The translations under genes and the position numbers were made by a program. The notes beneath the pieces were generated by a model. The model was not told the DNA's origin, did not search any database, and was given only the letters and a program-made list of their open reading frames with translations. 64,000 nucleotides of DNA, from assembly GCF_050436995.1 (NCBI RefSeq), contig NC_134745.1, forward strand, positions 4,216,001-4,280,000. The letters run 5' to 3'. Shown here one piece after another: positions 26,647 through 41,017 of the stretch (position 1 is its first letter; every line of letters starts with the position of its first letter). Source of the stretch: Anticarsia gemmatalis. Lineage: Eukaryota; Arthropoda; Insecta; Lepidoptera; Erebidae.

Positions 26647-29600
26647 TAATGTTCGAAGCGTACGCGGGAACAAGCTGTGACGCCCGGCCCGACGGAAATT
26701 TGTTTCAACAAGAGACACATAATTTCATTCTAACTCAATAAACTCTTAACTCAATTTACTAGAAGAACCGCCTTTGTTTGTTATAATGTGATTCGCGCCC
26801 ATCCGATGCCGATTTGTAATGATTTTAATAGGAATAATGCCATCACGGCTACATGCGACGCATTGTGCTCACGCCCCCTCAGGACATTCACTATTGTACT
26901 CAAGTGTATTATAATTGTCGGGATATTTATTGCACCACCGCGGGAGACACGATTCTGCTACATAAAATTCGTTTCAGTTTAAATAAATTAAGCTCTTGTT
27001 AAAACGTTAAATAAATTACCCGTTGTGCGACGGTATATTTAATCTGGGATCCGTTCCCACTATGCCTCAGGACCGGTGTTTTACCGCTGCGGTGTGGAAA
27101 AACTGCCATAGGAGTACCTATATTGAATTTATGGTAGTAAAAATATGGCGTTTTCGCCGGAAGTTGTCTTTGCGCCATGAGAACAATTTCGCATTAGTTG
27201 TAACGTTCAATTTAAGCCCTTAATTTGATGATATACAATAATATATACCTACACATATTTTTGGATAGCAAATTAAATCACAATTTCTTTCAATTGACTG
27301 ATGATTTCGATTGAAGTGACCCGTGAGTCGAATTTAATGTGTGTATCCGAATCATGCTAAAACCTATTAGCTACTGGTTTACGGAAAAACCATGTAGTGG
27401 AGATGTGTCTGGCCGCGTCTTTGTTTTTATTATATCTTTTAATATATTATATCTTTTAATTTTCCTATTTTCCTAGCCGTAATACCTTGATAAACAAAAA
27501 CATTATTATGCTTTCATAAGATTAAAGAATATAGCTTTTATTTTAAGATTACGTGACGTCTGTAATTCTTTATTGCTTAAAATGTCGCATAAACACCTTC
27601 ATTTTTTGTGTAAGTTTAGCGAAAAATGTTGGCACGTTTCTCACACTTTTTACCGCGTTGGCTGGACGCCAGCGTTCCCCGTCTTCTATGCACACAAGTC
27701 GTTCATCAATTAGTTGCAAATAGTTTCTCTACAACATGTATAGTATGGCCCGACATATGGGCTTAGCCCTTTGTACAGGCGTCAAATTCAATCGAGTAAC
27801 TAAACTTGCTTAATCCGACACGCTTTGTCGGCTCGAGTCGCCATATGGCGTCTTACAAAGCTTTTTGTCACCATCGCGACACAATACGGGATTTAGATGT
27901 ATTTGATGACGTTTGTGATTTCACGCGCTCAACTAAATATAAATACAATTGGTGTGAAATTACAACAAAAAATAATGACCGTTTTAATCGATGAAATGCT
28001 AAACCGTATTGTGTGGGTTCTGTCAATAGACTCTTTGTTATCGCTTCTGAGAATCATTGTGAATTTGGGTGTGAGCTTGCCTTCAATAAACGCTTGCTAC
28101 TTTTATAATTTAAGGTGAATACTAACAAGATGAAAAAAAGTGTTTCGCTAAACCGTTTTACATTGAACCTAACAATGCTCATAACTTACTAAGACCATAG
28201 CTTTACTCGTTTGTGCTAACACTGATGAAGTACACATTGGTATGCACCGACAAGCTCGCAGATTTACATATCATTTTCCATCGCCTTTTTAATATGATTT
28301 AGATTTTCGAGGCTTTTCTTAGAATCTGTACAAGGGCCTGCATTAGAGGTGATTCAACTTCACCTTTTGTTGTGCAAATCGTAGCCAGGGGGCGCCACCA
28401 GCTTTTGATAAGAACGGAACTGAATTAAGATTATATGGAAGAATGGTTGCGAAACGAACAAGGGCGTTAATATAGTAATTTGAATTATAAAGACGAAAAT
28501 TCTTGTGGAGAGTGAAAATACATTTTTTTTTGCATAATTTTCATACATTGCTGTGCAATAATCCGAAACATTAAAATAGTCCAAGTCCAACCTTTTAGGA
28601 CTAAGTTTGCAGCAGTCCAAGCCGACAATAAAGCCTATAATAATGCTATCTAAAAGATGATTTCATCTACAATTTACACTCCACAACCCATAAACATATT
28701 AGTGATTCAATAACATCCACTAACACTTTGGCAGGCTGACTCATTAGCAGTTAAAAACCTAATTAATTACTCAACGAAAGTACTAAGTTGACGTACAAAC
28801 TATTTTCGCCAACATTACGTTGAGTTCAATGCAAATGTTCACAGCCGGACGACGTACATCATAGTGGTTTATGTGAAACCTACGTGTTTGTCCACCACCG
28901 ATGTATTCTACCTCTATACTCTATAGATTCTTCGGCGTTCACGGTGACTAACTGATGGTATATTTATACAAACTTTTTGCAAGGAATTCAGAGCCGATCT
29001 TATTAAAATAACATTAAATATTTATATGATTGTAATCTATAGTTCAACAAATGATATCACATTTGATATAAAAGATTAATAGTATATGTATATGTAAGTA
29101 TAGTGTAAATAAATAAAAGGTATTATGAAGGTTTATTTCTGTTGCAACTTCTTTTGGCCATTGTATTGGAATGAATGTTAAACCAGTAAGGTATATAACT
29201 ACGTTTACATACAGGAATAATTACTGAAGTATTACGTCACTGGAAAAGGTCGTATTTCTCACATTTCTTTTCGCGTTCGTTAGTAACTTTTGCAAGGCGA
29301 GAGCAAAATTATGGCGCGATTACTGGGTTAAGTACGCGTTGCATTTCCGTGGCCTAGCTAAATGTGGTGCAAATGCGCCATTCATATATACTTTAAGGCC
29401 TTTATGTAACACTGTTGTACCTACTGTTTTTCTTATGAGATGGATTTCTTAGAAATATATATTTATCAAAGTAGATGTCAACTTACCAAAAAACTTTGCT
29501 GCTATCACTTCCACCACTTTAAGCTTTTACAGAATGATATAAAAATGCTTGCAAACCTTAATTTAAAACAGCTTATGTGGAAAAGATTTCTCCGTAAGAT

Positions 29601-32600
29601 AGCGTGGCTGATAAAAAATCCGTGATTCAGTAACAGCCCCGACTAAGCTGGCGGAAGAATTATAATCTCTACAAAGGTTGGAAAATTCGCTGCACTCATA
29701 AGAATAACGTCCACGGAGCGCAGGATCTCAGCTATCTTTCATCCACAGTACTCTCTAATTTCACGATTTATCTACTAGCAAGTCACGGAAGCGGGTTGTG
29801 AAATAAATCAACCTTGCATAGTACCCCAAGTCCCGGACCTCACGCGATGCCAGCCACTGAATTTTAGTAGGTTTCATGATAATAGAAGGGTCGTTAATTT
29901 ACTTATGATATTTTATTCCTCGTTATTGTGCTTCGGAGGCTGGGTGAAGGTACAATGAGGTTGAGTTGCGGGGAAGAGAGAGGCATGATGTTCTCGTCTC
30001 GTGTGTTTACATTTCAGAACGTTCTTTGAGCCTGATAGTGTTTTGTTTGTTTTAGTTTCTATTACATTGAAAGTTGTAACTAAACTCTGACGTTTAAACG
30101 TTGTGCTTTTTTTATTTAAACAGTAGCTTTAAATTTCTGGTTTATTTAATAAAGTAAATTATAGTTTTTATAACTTTATATTCTTCTACGATTTCGATCT
30201 TCTATTATTCTTTTTCGATAGCGGTTTTGTATAATGCTAATAAAAATGTATGCGTTGCGGCGTTCTACACATAAAATTGTTTACTTAAAAGTTGGTATAT
30301 AGTCACTTATCAAGTGTTTAAAATTCCATGTTAAGCGTGTTGAAAGTAATAAAAAATCATTAATTTAATTAACACGGAATAAAACGCACCACGCAATCGT
30401 AAAAGCTATTTTTACATTCACATAAGGTCACGGGTTGGCTTGCGTGCAAACAAACTGCTTGTGTTCTCCGGACTCGCTATCAAACATCAACAGTTTTCTT
30501 TTAAATAAATTAAACTCTTGCTGAGATTTTAAGGTTCAGTATAGTGCCATTTTCATTGCGATTTTCTTTCATTGTGTACTGCGATATAGGCCAGCCAAGT
30601 CCCGGCTTTTATGTAAAGCACGCCACATAATGTTTTTCCTCAAATCCGCGAGTGAAGTAGTAAAAAAATTAAAAAAGTTATTACATTATTTTGAACTCAG
30701 TGACTAAAAACTACCCAATAATCTTTGAATTTTGATTGAATGATAAAGAGGCTTTAGGAGCTTACTGTACTTTTGTCTATGAATAATAAAAAGGGTAGGT
30801 ATAGATAATCGTTTTCTATAACTCTAAAGTAGGAATATGTACTTATAACGTAAACAGTACTCGATACCAACAAAGGACGCAAAAATCGTTCAGTAAAAAT
30901 GCCCGCGTTCGACACCAACATTTATAAGGCTTTGAAAATGACTATATTTGAGGACGTTAAAATATAGCGTTGAATTTGACTGACTGCGCAGTATATCTCG
31001 CTTATAGCTGGTGATATGTCAGCGAATTTGCGTCGTCCCCTCTCTTAGAGGGCGGTTATAACACAGGCTATTTGTAACCACCCTCCTTTAAACATGCCAA
31101 TGTGGAGCTATGATGATTAATGCGTTATTGGTAGAATGGAGATGTCTTGGCCGGTCGATAGAAAGGCGTGAATATAAATAGTTTGAATTCGTACAGAAGT
31201 AATCATGTAAAAGACCGACACTGACGTCGCTTTAGTTCATTTTTTTTCTTTGTTTTGTGCCAGTGTTTCCTTTTCGCCGTTTCAAAGTTTTCACATTTAT
31301 TTTTAGCGAAAGATCCGTGGTGTTAACTGTGATATTTTTATGTGACAGCTAGACATTTTTGTCAAATACGGCATTACCATTTGCTATAATAACCTATTTA
31401 AGTAGAAGTCCTACAAGGTGACGCTACCTTAGAAGCTTTCTTTAAGATCTGAGGAAAGGCAATTCTTTCTCAAAGCTTCAAAGGATATACTTATCTGTAG
31501 AAAATTGGTTCACCGTCATCCATCTCACTGACCCCTGCCTACTTAGCATACGTATTTCATTGCTCAGTGCCATTCGCATACTCCCACACGCATTCAACTG
31601 AATACGCTCCAAATGGGCTATTATCAAAGTACTTATTGCTATCTGTCCTGACAAATATATGGGAATGTGAGGACTTCTAATATCGCCTTAAAGTTTCCGC
31701 TCATATCATATTTTGAGGGGTTAGATTCTTTTGATGATTTACTTCTGTCGGTATCATTTTTTCTACAGTATAATGCTTTTTTTCATAGAATAAGATATAC
31801 TGTCATTAAACGACTCATATTTTTGGTCTTAAGCAATAAAAACGAGTCAATTGCCACTATGAGGCAAGCGTATTAAGTGTAACTAATAATAGCTGAAGCT
31901 GTTAGGGGGTAAAAATAAACCCTGCAACATTTGTATTATTCGTTTCAATATAGCTAGTAAAAATATAAACAAAAATACTGTTAATCGAATATAAAGTTTA
32001 ATTGCAGTTCAAAATTATTCCTTTGAAGTAAGAACCTGAAATATTAAAACGAATGGAAGCCGTCATGCAACTTAATTACTCGTTATTGCGTTCCTTCAAG
32101 TTATTCATGAAACGCTAAGAGCTCAGCTAGGCAAGCCGCAGTAGTTTTAAGTGGAGATCTTAACTAAAAGCCAGCGTTGCCTCTGAAACGATTGTCAGAA
32201 CTTTTACTTAGACTAAAGCACAGTTTTATCAACCTTTTGGGAGTTTCTTGAAGTTTGTTGCTATGATATACAGCTCGGTAAATTGCCATACAATGTAGTT
32301 GACGTTGAAAGCTACTTGCGTTTGGTTTAGTCTAGAATACTTTAAATTACTTAAATAGTAGTTTTGTATTTGATATTTAACGAAACAGAAATAATCTGAT
32401 TATAACTGATCAAAATCCTAGTAATTTTGACGGTTTTGCAAAGGAATAAATGTTTTTCCTCGTAATTGAAGAACTTATTTATATTAATTGAATTGAATAC
32501 CTCTTGTGAAAATTATGTTACAAACTCCTAATATTCGTTTCTCCCGTTCCTTTTCTACATACGAGTAGTTGCGTATGACAGTTTGATCCTGCGAGTAGGG

Positions 32601-33233
32601 AATAGCAAAATTTTACCGCATTGGCATTTTGCAGGATATTTCTGAGAGGATACTCGTGACAATTTTTACGACTAAAACGGGATGTTGTATATTTCGATAT
32701 TAGTCACTCAATTACGCAAAAACAATTTAGGTAACGAATTCCAAATACTTAAATTTCCAAGAAAACATTTCTTAAATCTACTCAAATAAATTCCCACGCG
32801 GGACTCAGTCTGAAAGTATTCCAAAAGCTTGCAAAGGGCAGACAATTACTTACTCTGTACGGGTTCTTTGACTACAATGTTTGTTTCTGTCCCAAACCTT
32901 GTACCTCGCTTATCTGAGCATCAGTTTGTCTAGTATTGTCGGGTTAAGGTAACAGATGAAGTCCTGCCTGCGTGTCTGTTTGTCTGTGTGCCTGCACGTA
33001 GTCCGGGATCTCCTGCATGATTTACTACCCGAGCGTGATCCGAGTTACGCACCGTTTACATTAGGAGACACCGAATAATAGGAATTTAGGAATATTTGAA
33101 TAATGTACAAGTAAATTGTAGTGTATTTAATAGGCTCTTCGAATTTCAGTTTAAGGAAACTTGTTAACGACTAAAAAAGTTATCCATAAGTATTTAAAGC
33201 TTCTTATGAATAAGTACTTTATATTTTTTTCTG
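26647..33233. other. Gene-free region
   Basis: I see only short unrelated open frames (for example 26788-26982, 27806-28118, 28360-28620) and no motif or repeat I can name. Confidence 0.55.
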
Positions 33234-33335
33234 AGCAGCCCGCACTGGGCCAGTAGCGTGATAGACTCAAGGTCTAACCTCTACCTTTATACGAGAGGGG
33301 GACGCTTGCCCAGTAGTGGAACAGAAATGAGTATT
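33234..33335 (+). repeat. LINE 3' tail-like repeat, copy 1
   Basis: The segment gactcaaggtctaacc followed by gcttgcccagtagtgg matches a second window copy at 47410-47490. It resembles, from memory, the common 3' end of Lepidopteran non-LTR retrotransposons. No reverse transcriptase remains nearby. Confidence 0.5.
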
Positions 33336-34555
33336 ATTCTTTCTCAGGGCACGGTAAGAATAAGATGTCGTTTATGGTCTCTTTAAAAAGTTCTTGGAAT
33401 GTATAAAGCATGTCATGTTTGGCAAATGTAAAATGACTCAAGAGAGCGCATGCAACTTGATAACGGAATGCGTGTAATTTTTAATAGTACATAAGTGTAT
33501 CTTCGAGAAATAACCATTTATTTGTTGTAAAACAACATAGAAATAATTGGAATCATGATTGAACGGAACGATTCACACGAAATAAGAAATTGTTGAACCG
33601 TGAAGTCATGTACTGGGTTTTTTCTATGATAACATCTCTCTATATGAGTTTACGAAGAAACTGTTTTAAAATAATATTAGTAAGTGTTACTCAAGTATAC
33701 ATAAATATAATAAATTGTTTTATAATAAAACGACTGCAGTGGACCTAGTTCGTTCTCTATCACTGGTAAAGGAACATTCGAGTATTTTTTTGCTATAAGT
33801 ATAATCTTGGAAATTTCACTCTAATGTGTGATTTTCACTTTGCAAGACAATGGTGTCGTGTGATGGCTTCAATCACTCTATTCTGACAAGTACTAGGTCA
33901 TGGTGATTGTAAAAAAAGCTAGTAATAAAACGTGTATCAACGTATGAAAATGTTATAAAACTTTAAAATTTCAGTCGTCCGCTATGAACGTGGCCCGAGT
34001 TATGAATCTACAGGAGCTTCCTAATTTCGTTATTTATCGCTTAAAGGCGACGCAAAAATTTCCGGCCCTCTCTAAATCATACGCAGTCCCTTTAATTGGT
34101 AAAAATAATACTCTCACCCAAATTACTTCCAAATGACTTGAGAATTTCCCGTGGTCCGAATGTTTAATGAATGCAGAGAAAAAATCTTTCATTAATTTAG
34201 ACCTGTAAATACCAGAGTGCTAATAAATTCCCAAGCTACTTGTATTATGCATACTAATTCATTTTCTTTTCGGTCTTTCAGAAAGTGGGCCATTTATTTA
34301 GACGATCGGGGCTCTGTATTTGGGTCGGAAATGTGAATTTGGGAGTAATAGAAGGACCGTATATAAATAAACCCGTTTTAATTACTAAGAGTGTTTTATT
34401 GATTTTCTCATACTGTAGGCTTTTGTTCAATACTTGAGTAACAAGATTTATTATACCCGTAATTTTTAACGTAACCTTTGTCAAAGATTTAACTGATAAA
34501 AAAATTGTTACATGATAAATAAGCAAAAACTTATCATATCCATTAGTAAAAGTAA
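33336..34555. other. Gene-free AT-rich region
   Basis: No gene. The minus-strand open frame at 34278-34625 runs into the palindrome's left arm and has no recognisable domain. Confidence 0.6.
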
Positions 34556-35023
34556 TGCCATCAAAAACATTCTGTAAAAACCTCAAGTCTCGCCGTAAAA
34601 AGTTGTGAGATCTATATAATACCAAGTCGATTAATCTATTTAGTCTCTACTTAAAGGACCTTCTGTCTTAAGTTATTACGTATGTTATTATCATGCCAAT
34701 TTAAAAAAAATACCTTTAAAACAAATAGACCGACCTGGCCATCGCATGATTTGATTATTAGTATGTATCACACTACACAGCACGACGAGAAGTTAATGCT
34801 CCTGAAATGTTAATGGCGAATTTGTGTTTTCTTGCGATGACCAAGTCGATCTATTTGTTTTAAAGGTATTTTTTTTAAATTGGCATGATAATAACATACG
34901 TAATAACTTAAGACAGAAGGTCCTTTAAGTAGAGACTAAATAGATTAATCGACTTGGTATTATATAGATCTCACAACTTTTTACGGCGAGACTTGAGGTT
35001 TTTACAGAATGTTTTTGATGGCA
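34556..35023. repeat. Long near-perfect inverted repeat (about 190-bp arms)
   Basis: The left arm (34556-34746) and right arm (34834-35023) are reverse complements. They are identical over roughly the outer 170 bases, with three C/T differences clustered near the 87-base loop. A transcript through it would form a very long hairpin. The arms are A/T-rich and have no coding signal. The motif ccaagtcgat also recurs directly at 34622 and 34852. Confidence 0.93.
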
Positions 35024-35243
35024 TCTCACTTCTTTTTGTAGAGCGAATAGAGCAAACATAAGTCCAATTTGTATGGAAAGACGTTTCTTTTTCATAATTC
35101 AACATATTTTCCCATGGGAATGTTGTTCAGTTTCATGGGCTAAACACCCTTACCCACCCTATACCCCCTCCCGTTATGTCTCATATAGTAGATACATATT
35201 TACACCTATTTATTTTATTTTCTACAGAAATAATAATTTAATT

Positions 35244-35315
35244 CATTAACTGCAAATGTAACCTTGTAATCTTATACATTTATATGGGATTACAAAGTTA
35301 TTGTTGCAGTTAGTG
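35244..35315. repeat. Short inverted repeat with about 25-bp arms
   Basis: cattaactgcaa...cttgtaatc is mirrored by gattacaaagttattgttgcagttagtg, with a short loop. It lies in the repeat-like stretch following the long palindrome. Confidence 0.7.
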
Positions 35316-35435
35316 TATTTAGGAAACTTGACCGAAATTAGAAAATATTGAATTTTTCCCATGATTAAGACACTAAACCCTATTTGTATTCTAAATTTTA
35401 AGCTTCTAAGTCTGCTAGAAGTACCTTAGACTTTT

Positions 35436-35475
35436 GATGATCGGTGAGTCAGTGAGTCAGTGAATCAGTGAGTGA
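35436..35475 (+). repeat. GTGAGTCA short tandem repeat
   Basis: Four slightly varied units of gtgagtca / gtgaatca run in tandem. It lies inside a repeat-like block that also contains a strong hairpin, gggggcac-ttcc-gtgccccc, near 35693-35712. Confidence 0.8.
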
Positions 35476-38400
35476 CAAAATTCAAAATTTTAACAAGTTG
35501 TCATTTTTAAACTACTGGTTCAAATTGACTGAAATTTTAAATATACCGTGTTTATACAATGACTGATTAGTTGCTGAAAATCCAGGCTTCTTGTTTTATC
35601 CACTACGAAATTATAGGGGTGTCAAAAATAGCCCGAATTGCTTCGAGAAAAGGATGTTACGGCCGTGCCGCTTTTTTTTTGCTCGACTTGCGGGGGCACT
35701 TCCGTGCCCCCAGATTTATAAACTCCCGATACGAGGTAAGACAATGGCAAGTTATCACGGCACTTCATAAAATAAATATACTTTGAGTTACAAGCCGTTA
35801 ATCATAAGAGATATGGTTGGTTACTTGGTTCGACGCGTCTTGGCGCATACCATATCTCGGTTAATTTATCATCTACCACAAGAAATTGATATATGCACCC
35901 AGCCCGCATGCCGTCAGATCGTCTACATAAATTCTGGACTTGTTACATGGCTTTAACCTTGAGTAACACATTTTAGAATTATACGAAATTAAACCCTATT
36001 TTATGAAGATACAGTTGGATTTTGTTTAAAGGTTTGTCTGTCTTGGTACGTGTAAGAAGGCCCTGCGTGGTGCCAAAGCCCAACGGGTGGTAACTTGTTA
36101 TTTGCATACGTGTTTGTTTTATAATAACAAATCAAAAATGGTTGTGCGCTTATTAGTGAGCGGATGTTCGGCTTGTTATTTCCATTCAAACAAGCTCTTC
36201 TGTAACTTCTATGGGCATATTTATGGTCAGTTTGATGTTTATCGGAGAATCAAAGAACATGATTAGTACATGTTAATGTAAAGGGTTTTTGTCTTGGGAA
36301 CGTCGGTAGTGTTAGGAAGTCGAACTCATAATTGATGGTAAATAATGTTAAATGGAATTAGTACCTCTCAACGTTTGGTTAAGAACGTTGTTTTCTTAAC
36401 TGATGCGTAGCGTGTACAAGGTAAAAAGAACTCAGTATATCCATAGCAGAATAAACATATGTTAAGTAGGTACACTAAGTTTCTTAAATATTACGATGTG
36501 CTTAGTAATAATGGTCTTCTGTTAGTTACCTCAGTGCAATAATTTATAAATATCGTTGAATGCTCGAATGATACGATTTTTTGGTGCACATTTTCCATTA
36601 ATATAAAATTCCCGCACATACGAGCATAACAAAGGTGCATAACTACGTTGAGTAATTAACTACGTTCATAATTGACTCTTCAAAATTTCCAGCACATTTT
36701 TTGGCTGAATAGTTTTTGAATACGCTCAACGGTGGAGCGCTAATCGAATCGTAGTCAGTGAAGCAATTTGCCGGGGTAGTGGAGAGCGGGTGTAGTCTGT
36801 AGCCAGCTGGGCAGAACTTTATTTAAAAGCCCGTGGATATTGTTACAATAAAATTTTTGATAGCTTCGTATCGGATTCGAATTTTGCAAATTGTGATTAT
36901 GGTTTTACTAAAGCCAGCTGTGTATTGAGTGTATTGACGGTTAATAATGTTAGAAAGCACACATTTGCCAATCAATTAAATTGAACGCTATAAGAGCCTT
37001 GACATTCAATTCATACTGCTATTGTATTCTCCTGCTTTACGTCTTTTCCGTTCTACGTCATCTCCTATCTTTTCCTGCTGTATTAATTAGGTCACTGCTT
37101 AACCAAACAAATAGACTTGATTTTGACAGTGCAGCAAAAGCACAATTTCCAATTTTAATTCCATTATCTTACTTAAAATAAGGCAAAATATACTATAGTC
37201 ATAGTTATGCATAGATTCAGAAGGTCACTCGAATAAAGTCAGAGAATGTTCTACCATTGTTCTACCTCTCACAAACATAGGGTAGCAGATAGCACCTAGG
37301 AGCCACGGTGCGCGGCACACGCGAGCCTGCACGTCGGAAGTTGCACCCGGCAGCCCAAACCCATCGTTTATTACACAACCAACGTTATTTATGTGAGAAT
37401 CGTGAATCCATCCATGCTATGCTCCCGTTGTTACTAAAAGAGAACGAATCATATGATTTCATTGTAAATTATATTTGCTTTCTGCTCAATGAAAGTAGTA
37501 TTCTTTAAGGCCTATGTTTCTTCAGTACAAAGCGTTGATAACAATTTCGATATTGTTAACAATCATATTTGTTCTGTATTGTGATGAATTAAGAAAGTGT
37601 TGAAACCGAGGTTTTGAATGTCAAATAAATTCAGTTTCTAGAAATCTTAAACCAAACGGCAATCCTTTGCTATGTTGTATTTAGTAATAGTAGCGATTTA
37701 CTCCATTGATTACGAACGTCATTCGTACTTAGACGTGCAGCTGGTGGCTATATCAATGGAAATTCTCAGATTTCTGGAAATTATCTGGGTATCCTTATTT
37801 TGCATCAAAATTGATCGGACTAATTGATGTATAAAGCGATATGAAAGTAAAAAAAATAGAGCAAAGAGTTTTTCTAAGTTCCGTCGTGCTTCCGTGATTC
37901 AAATAGGATATTAGACTTCGATATAAAACATCGTGAGGGCCAGCAAGGTTCTCTGCCAAGTCTTGGAGATTATAAAGCTGTTTATCCATTGTTCCAACTA
38001 ATAAGGGAAAACAATGGTGTTTACTAAACAAAGAAAGCTTCAACAAAACGGGTTCCCTTGTAAACGTCTGCGGCCTGATCTTATCCCATGAATTCAATTA
38101 TAACGACTTTTAGGTGCACTATATTGTACCAGTAAATTTCAAACAAAACAATAACGACTTTAATCTCATATTAATTAAAGTCTAAAATCGCTTGTTGTAA
38201 AGTTTTGCTGTTCAGTTCGAATTCGCGGTTTTCCGTATCCTAGATAATTTATTAGATTATTAACGGTTCGAGTATACGACGGTGATTAATATGGACGTGT
38301 GTGGAAGCACTTTATGTCGTAATTTAATTTGCAATTATCACTTGAAAATGTAGTTATATCGATAATGTCATCCATTATACCTAATTTTGTTATAAAAATA

Positions 38401-40953
38401 TGGTTATTAATTAATTGTTTCGTAGCTTTTTATGGCGTAAAGTTTATAATAAAAACAACGGGTATTTTTCTTCTTTTAAATGTTCTTTAAATTAATATTC
38501 TTAACACCTGCGAATCGATGTATTGTACGTTTGTATGACATGTTCGAATATTTTTACAACATTTACTTGTAGCTTGGACAAAAACTGGATATTAATAAAC
38601 GCCACCGCATTTTTACTGGGATAATAAGAAAAAAGTCTCCAAAGAAAAAATATTACTTAACAACAGTGAAGTTTAGTATTTAGTAAGTTCGTGCAGACAG
38701 GTGAATAAGTAAGTAGAAGTAAGTAGTTAGGTATATTATTACTCGCCGCACCAACGTTACGACTTGTTCTAAAATTGGTACAAAGTTTCAGCATAACTTT
38801 GCACCTCTTCAGTGTTTATGGTTCGCTGAAAGTTTGTAATAGTCGTGTTTCTGGAAAGTCTACAAACCACCAACAGTCACATACTTAGAGCGTTGTCGTC
38901 AGTCGATCTGTCTGTCACCGTGCGCGCTCGCTCCACACTAAATGTGTTCGCGCCGACGTTACGGTTTCCGATACTATTTCCATTTGTTGTTGTTTCCTCC
39001 ATTTCGACCGTTAGCTTACTAAACACGTGATCAAGGAAGCTTTATGTCTTTAGGAATTTTTATTTTGTAGCAATTATGCGCGGTAGGTGACGGAGATCAA
39101 AAACTTCGGAGTTTAGACGACTTTTGATCCCAGTTTGAACGTAATTCCGAGTAAAATATTGTCTTCAGAAGAGTAGAGAAGAATCTGATCGACTTTATTG
39201 ACTCCCATGTCATGATAAGTACCTACCTTATGTAATCCTATTTCCTGATCAGAACATAAACGTATAAAAGCTACAAAAACGCACTTCGGATTACATTAGG
39301 AAAACACACGAGCGGTAATTTCATTTCCATTCATCCGACCGATATTTACGACATTTCCCAGTAGAATTGGGTTACTGAGTCACCGGTACCCGTATCTGTT
39401 CCTAAAATCTGCCAAACGAGGTTTATAGGACAATTTCCGAAGACTTTATGTGGTTTTGTATGGGAGACGACTGCACCGAACATAACTTAGAACCGTTAAA
39501 ATTTACTCTACTTTCCCATATTATGTTTCGTGTAATAAATACATTTATGACGCGTATAAATCTTTCGCTAACTACCCTCTATAAATAACGTTCGCAAGTT
39601 TGAACGCGAAATGCCACTCGGTAAGATATGGCCTGAGACATGACGTAAAGTTGGAAAATTAGAAAGCTTTATTTCTTAAGGTAATAGACAGGAACTGTGC
39701 TTGATATTATAATGAAACGTTTAATATCCCGTTCGGTGAGCTATTGGTTGTAGGTACAGCGATTTCTAATACTTAATTAGGATTTATTGCGATATTGGAA
39801 TAATAAGAGTTAATTTTAATCGCTTCATAAAAAAACACTGAATATAAAAGATCGCACAGATTTCAAAAAAATACTTTCCATTTTATCTCAAGATAATTTG
39901 TTTTATGTAGATTACTGCTGGTTTAATATAACGAATATCGGTACATTAAGTTTCAGTGAACTTGTTTTTCTAAGCTTATAACAGAGAGATGAGCCGCACG
40001 TTTATTGTTTCAGCCGTTTCGTATTCGTATGGACTATCTTATCGCGGTGACACTTGCCAGTGAATTATTGCCATTCTTCGTTTGTTTATGACTTTTTGAC
40101 AAGTGTCGACTGTGCTTTATTTGTATTATGATATTGTTCCATGTGTTTTACTTGTCTTAAAAGCTACTGAAGGATTCAGTATTTTATACTAAAACAAACA
40201 TAAATATGAGGAATTTGGTAGAGTTTGTATGTTAATGTTATTGCAGGGTTTTGTTCTTATTTGACCAATGTTTATAAGGTTTATAGTTTAGTATATTATC
40301 TATGTGAAACCTAACTAAACTAAAATAAAGTGTTGGATAGCTAACGGAGGATTCTTATAGAGTTAGTTACCACATTTCTTTTGCCCTATCTTTAACTTAA
40401 TATTAAAGTAAAAAATAACAATAACTTAGTAATTCTGTGTTGAAGCAAACAACAATGTGGGTACCACAAATTGTTATTTTTCTCTACAAAGTACGACTTG
40501 TACTTATCAGCTAAGAAGCGTCGAGAGAAATACTCGCGTGGGCGACGTTGTACAGAATATATACATACAGACGTACAAACGTACTTTGTTTGTAGTATTT
40601 CAGTCTGTGAGCTCGTTACGAATAACATAATAGCTCCAACGAGCGTTGAATCTCTTCTAATCGATCAAATTGAAGCGCTTATGTGTTTATGTAATGTACA
40701 GTATTGTACAATGTGTGGGTTTCGTTTAGTGCGTAGTTCAACTGTTCTAGACGAATGTAGGCGTTTATTGTTTCGTTCGTTTGATGAGTATTGTGTACTT
40801 TGATGAGTTAACACGGATTATAGACGATTAGTTGTATTAGAAGCGTTGCATAATGTGAGATATTGTAAGTGAATCACTGGGAAAAAAGCTATGTAATTTA
40901 AACAAAAATTTAATCTAAACAGCAACGCAGACTCAACAACCCACCCCCGGTTT

Positions 40954-41017
40954 CTGAGGTACATTTAGCGGTAGTTTATCTATTCAATAGCGATAAAACT
41001 CATATAAAAAAGAACGC
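40954..41017. mobile_element. Foldback MITE, CCCCCGG family, copy 2 (left arm only, inverted centre)
   Basis: The left arm cccccggtttctgagg to ctattcaatagcg is intact. The next 26 bases (ataaaactcatataaaaaa) are the reverse complement of the centre seen in the other copies. The right arm is missing. Confidence 0.8.

Larger units (their letters stand above)
35024..40953. other. Gene-free region, repeat-derived at its left end
   Basis: About 35024-35860 looks like a decayed transposon mosaic (hairpins and tandem repeat listed separately). The rest is AT-rich with short open frames only (36981-37181, 37308-37508, 37795-38097, 40471-40803), none recognisable. GC-richer patches lie near 37300-37370 and 38890-38965. 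Confidence 0.5.

Noticed and set aside
34278..34625. 115-codon minus-strand frame
   Set aside because: It extends into the palindrome arm and has no recognisable motif; the reading frame is likely accidental.
40392..40803. Overlapping open frames on both strands around 40.4-40.8 kb
   Set aside because: They mirror each other in antisense and show no domain or bias; likely chance.
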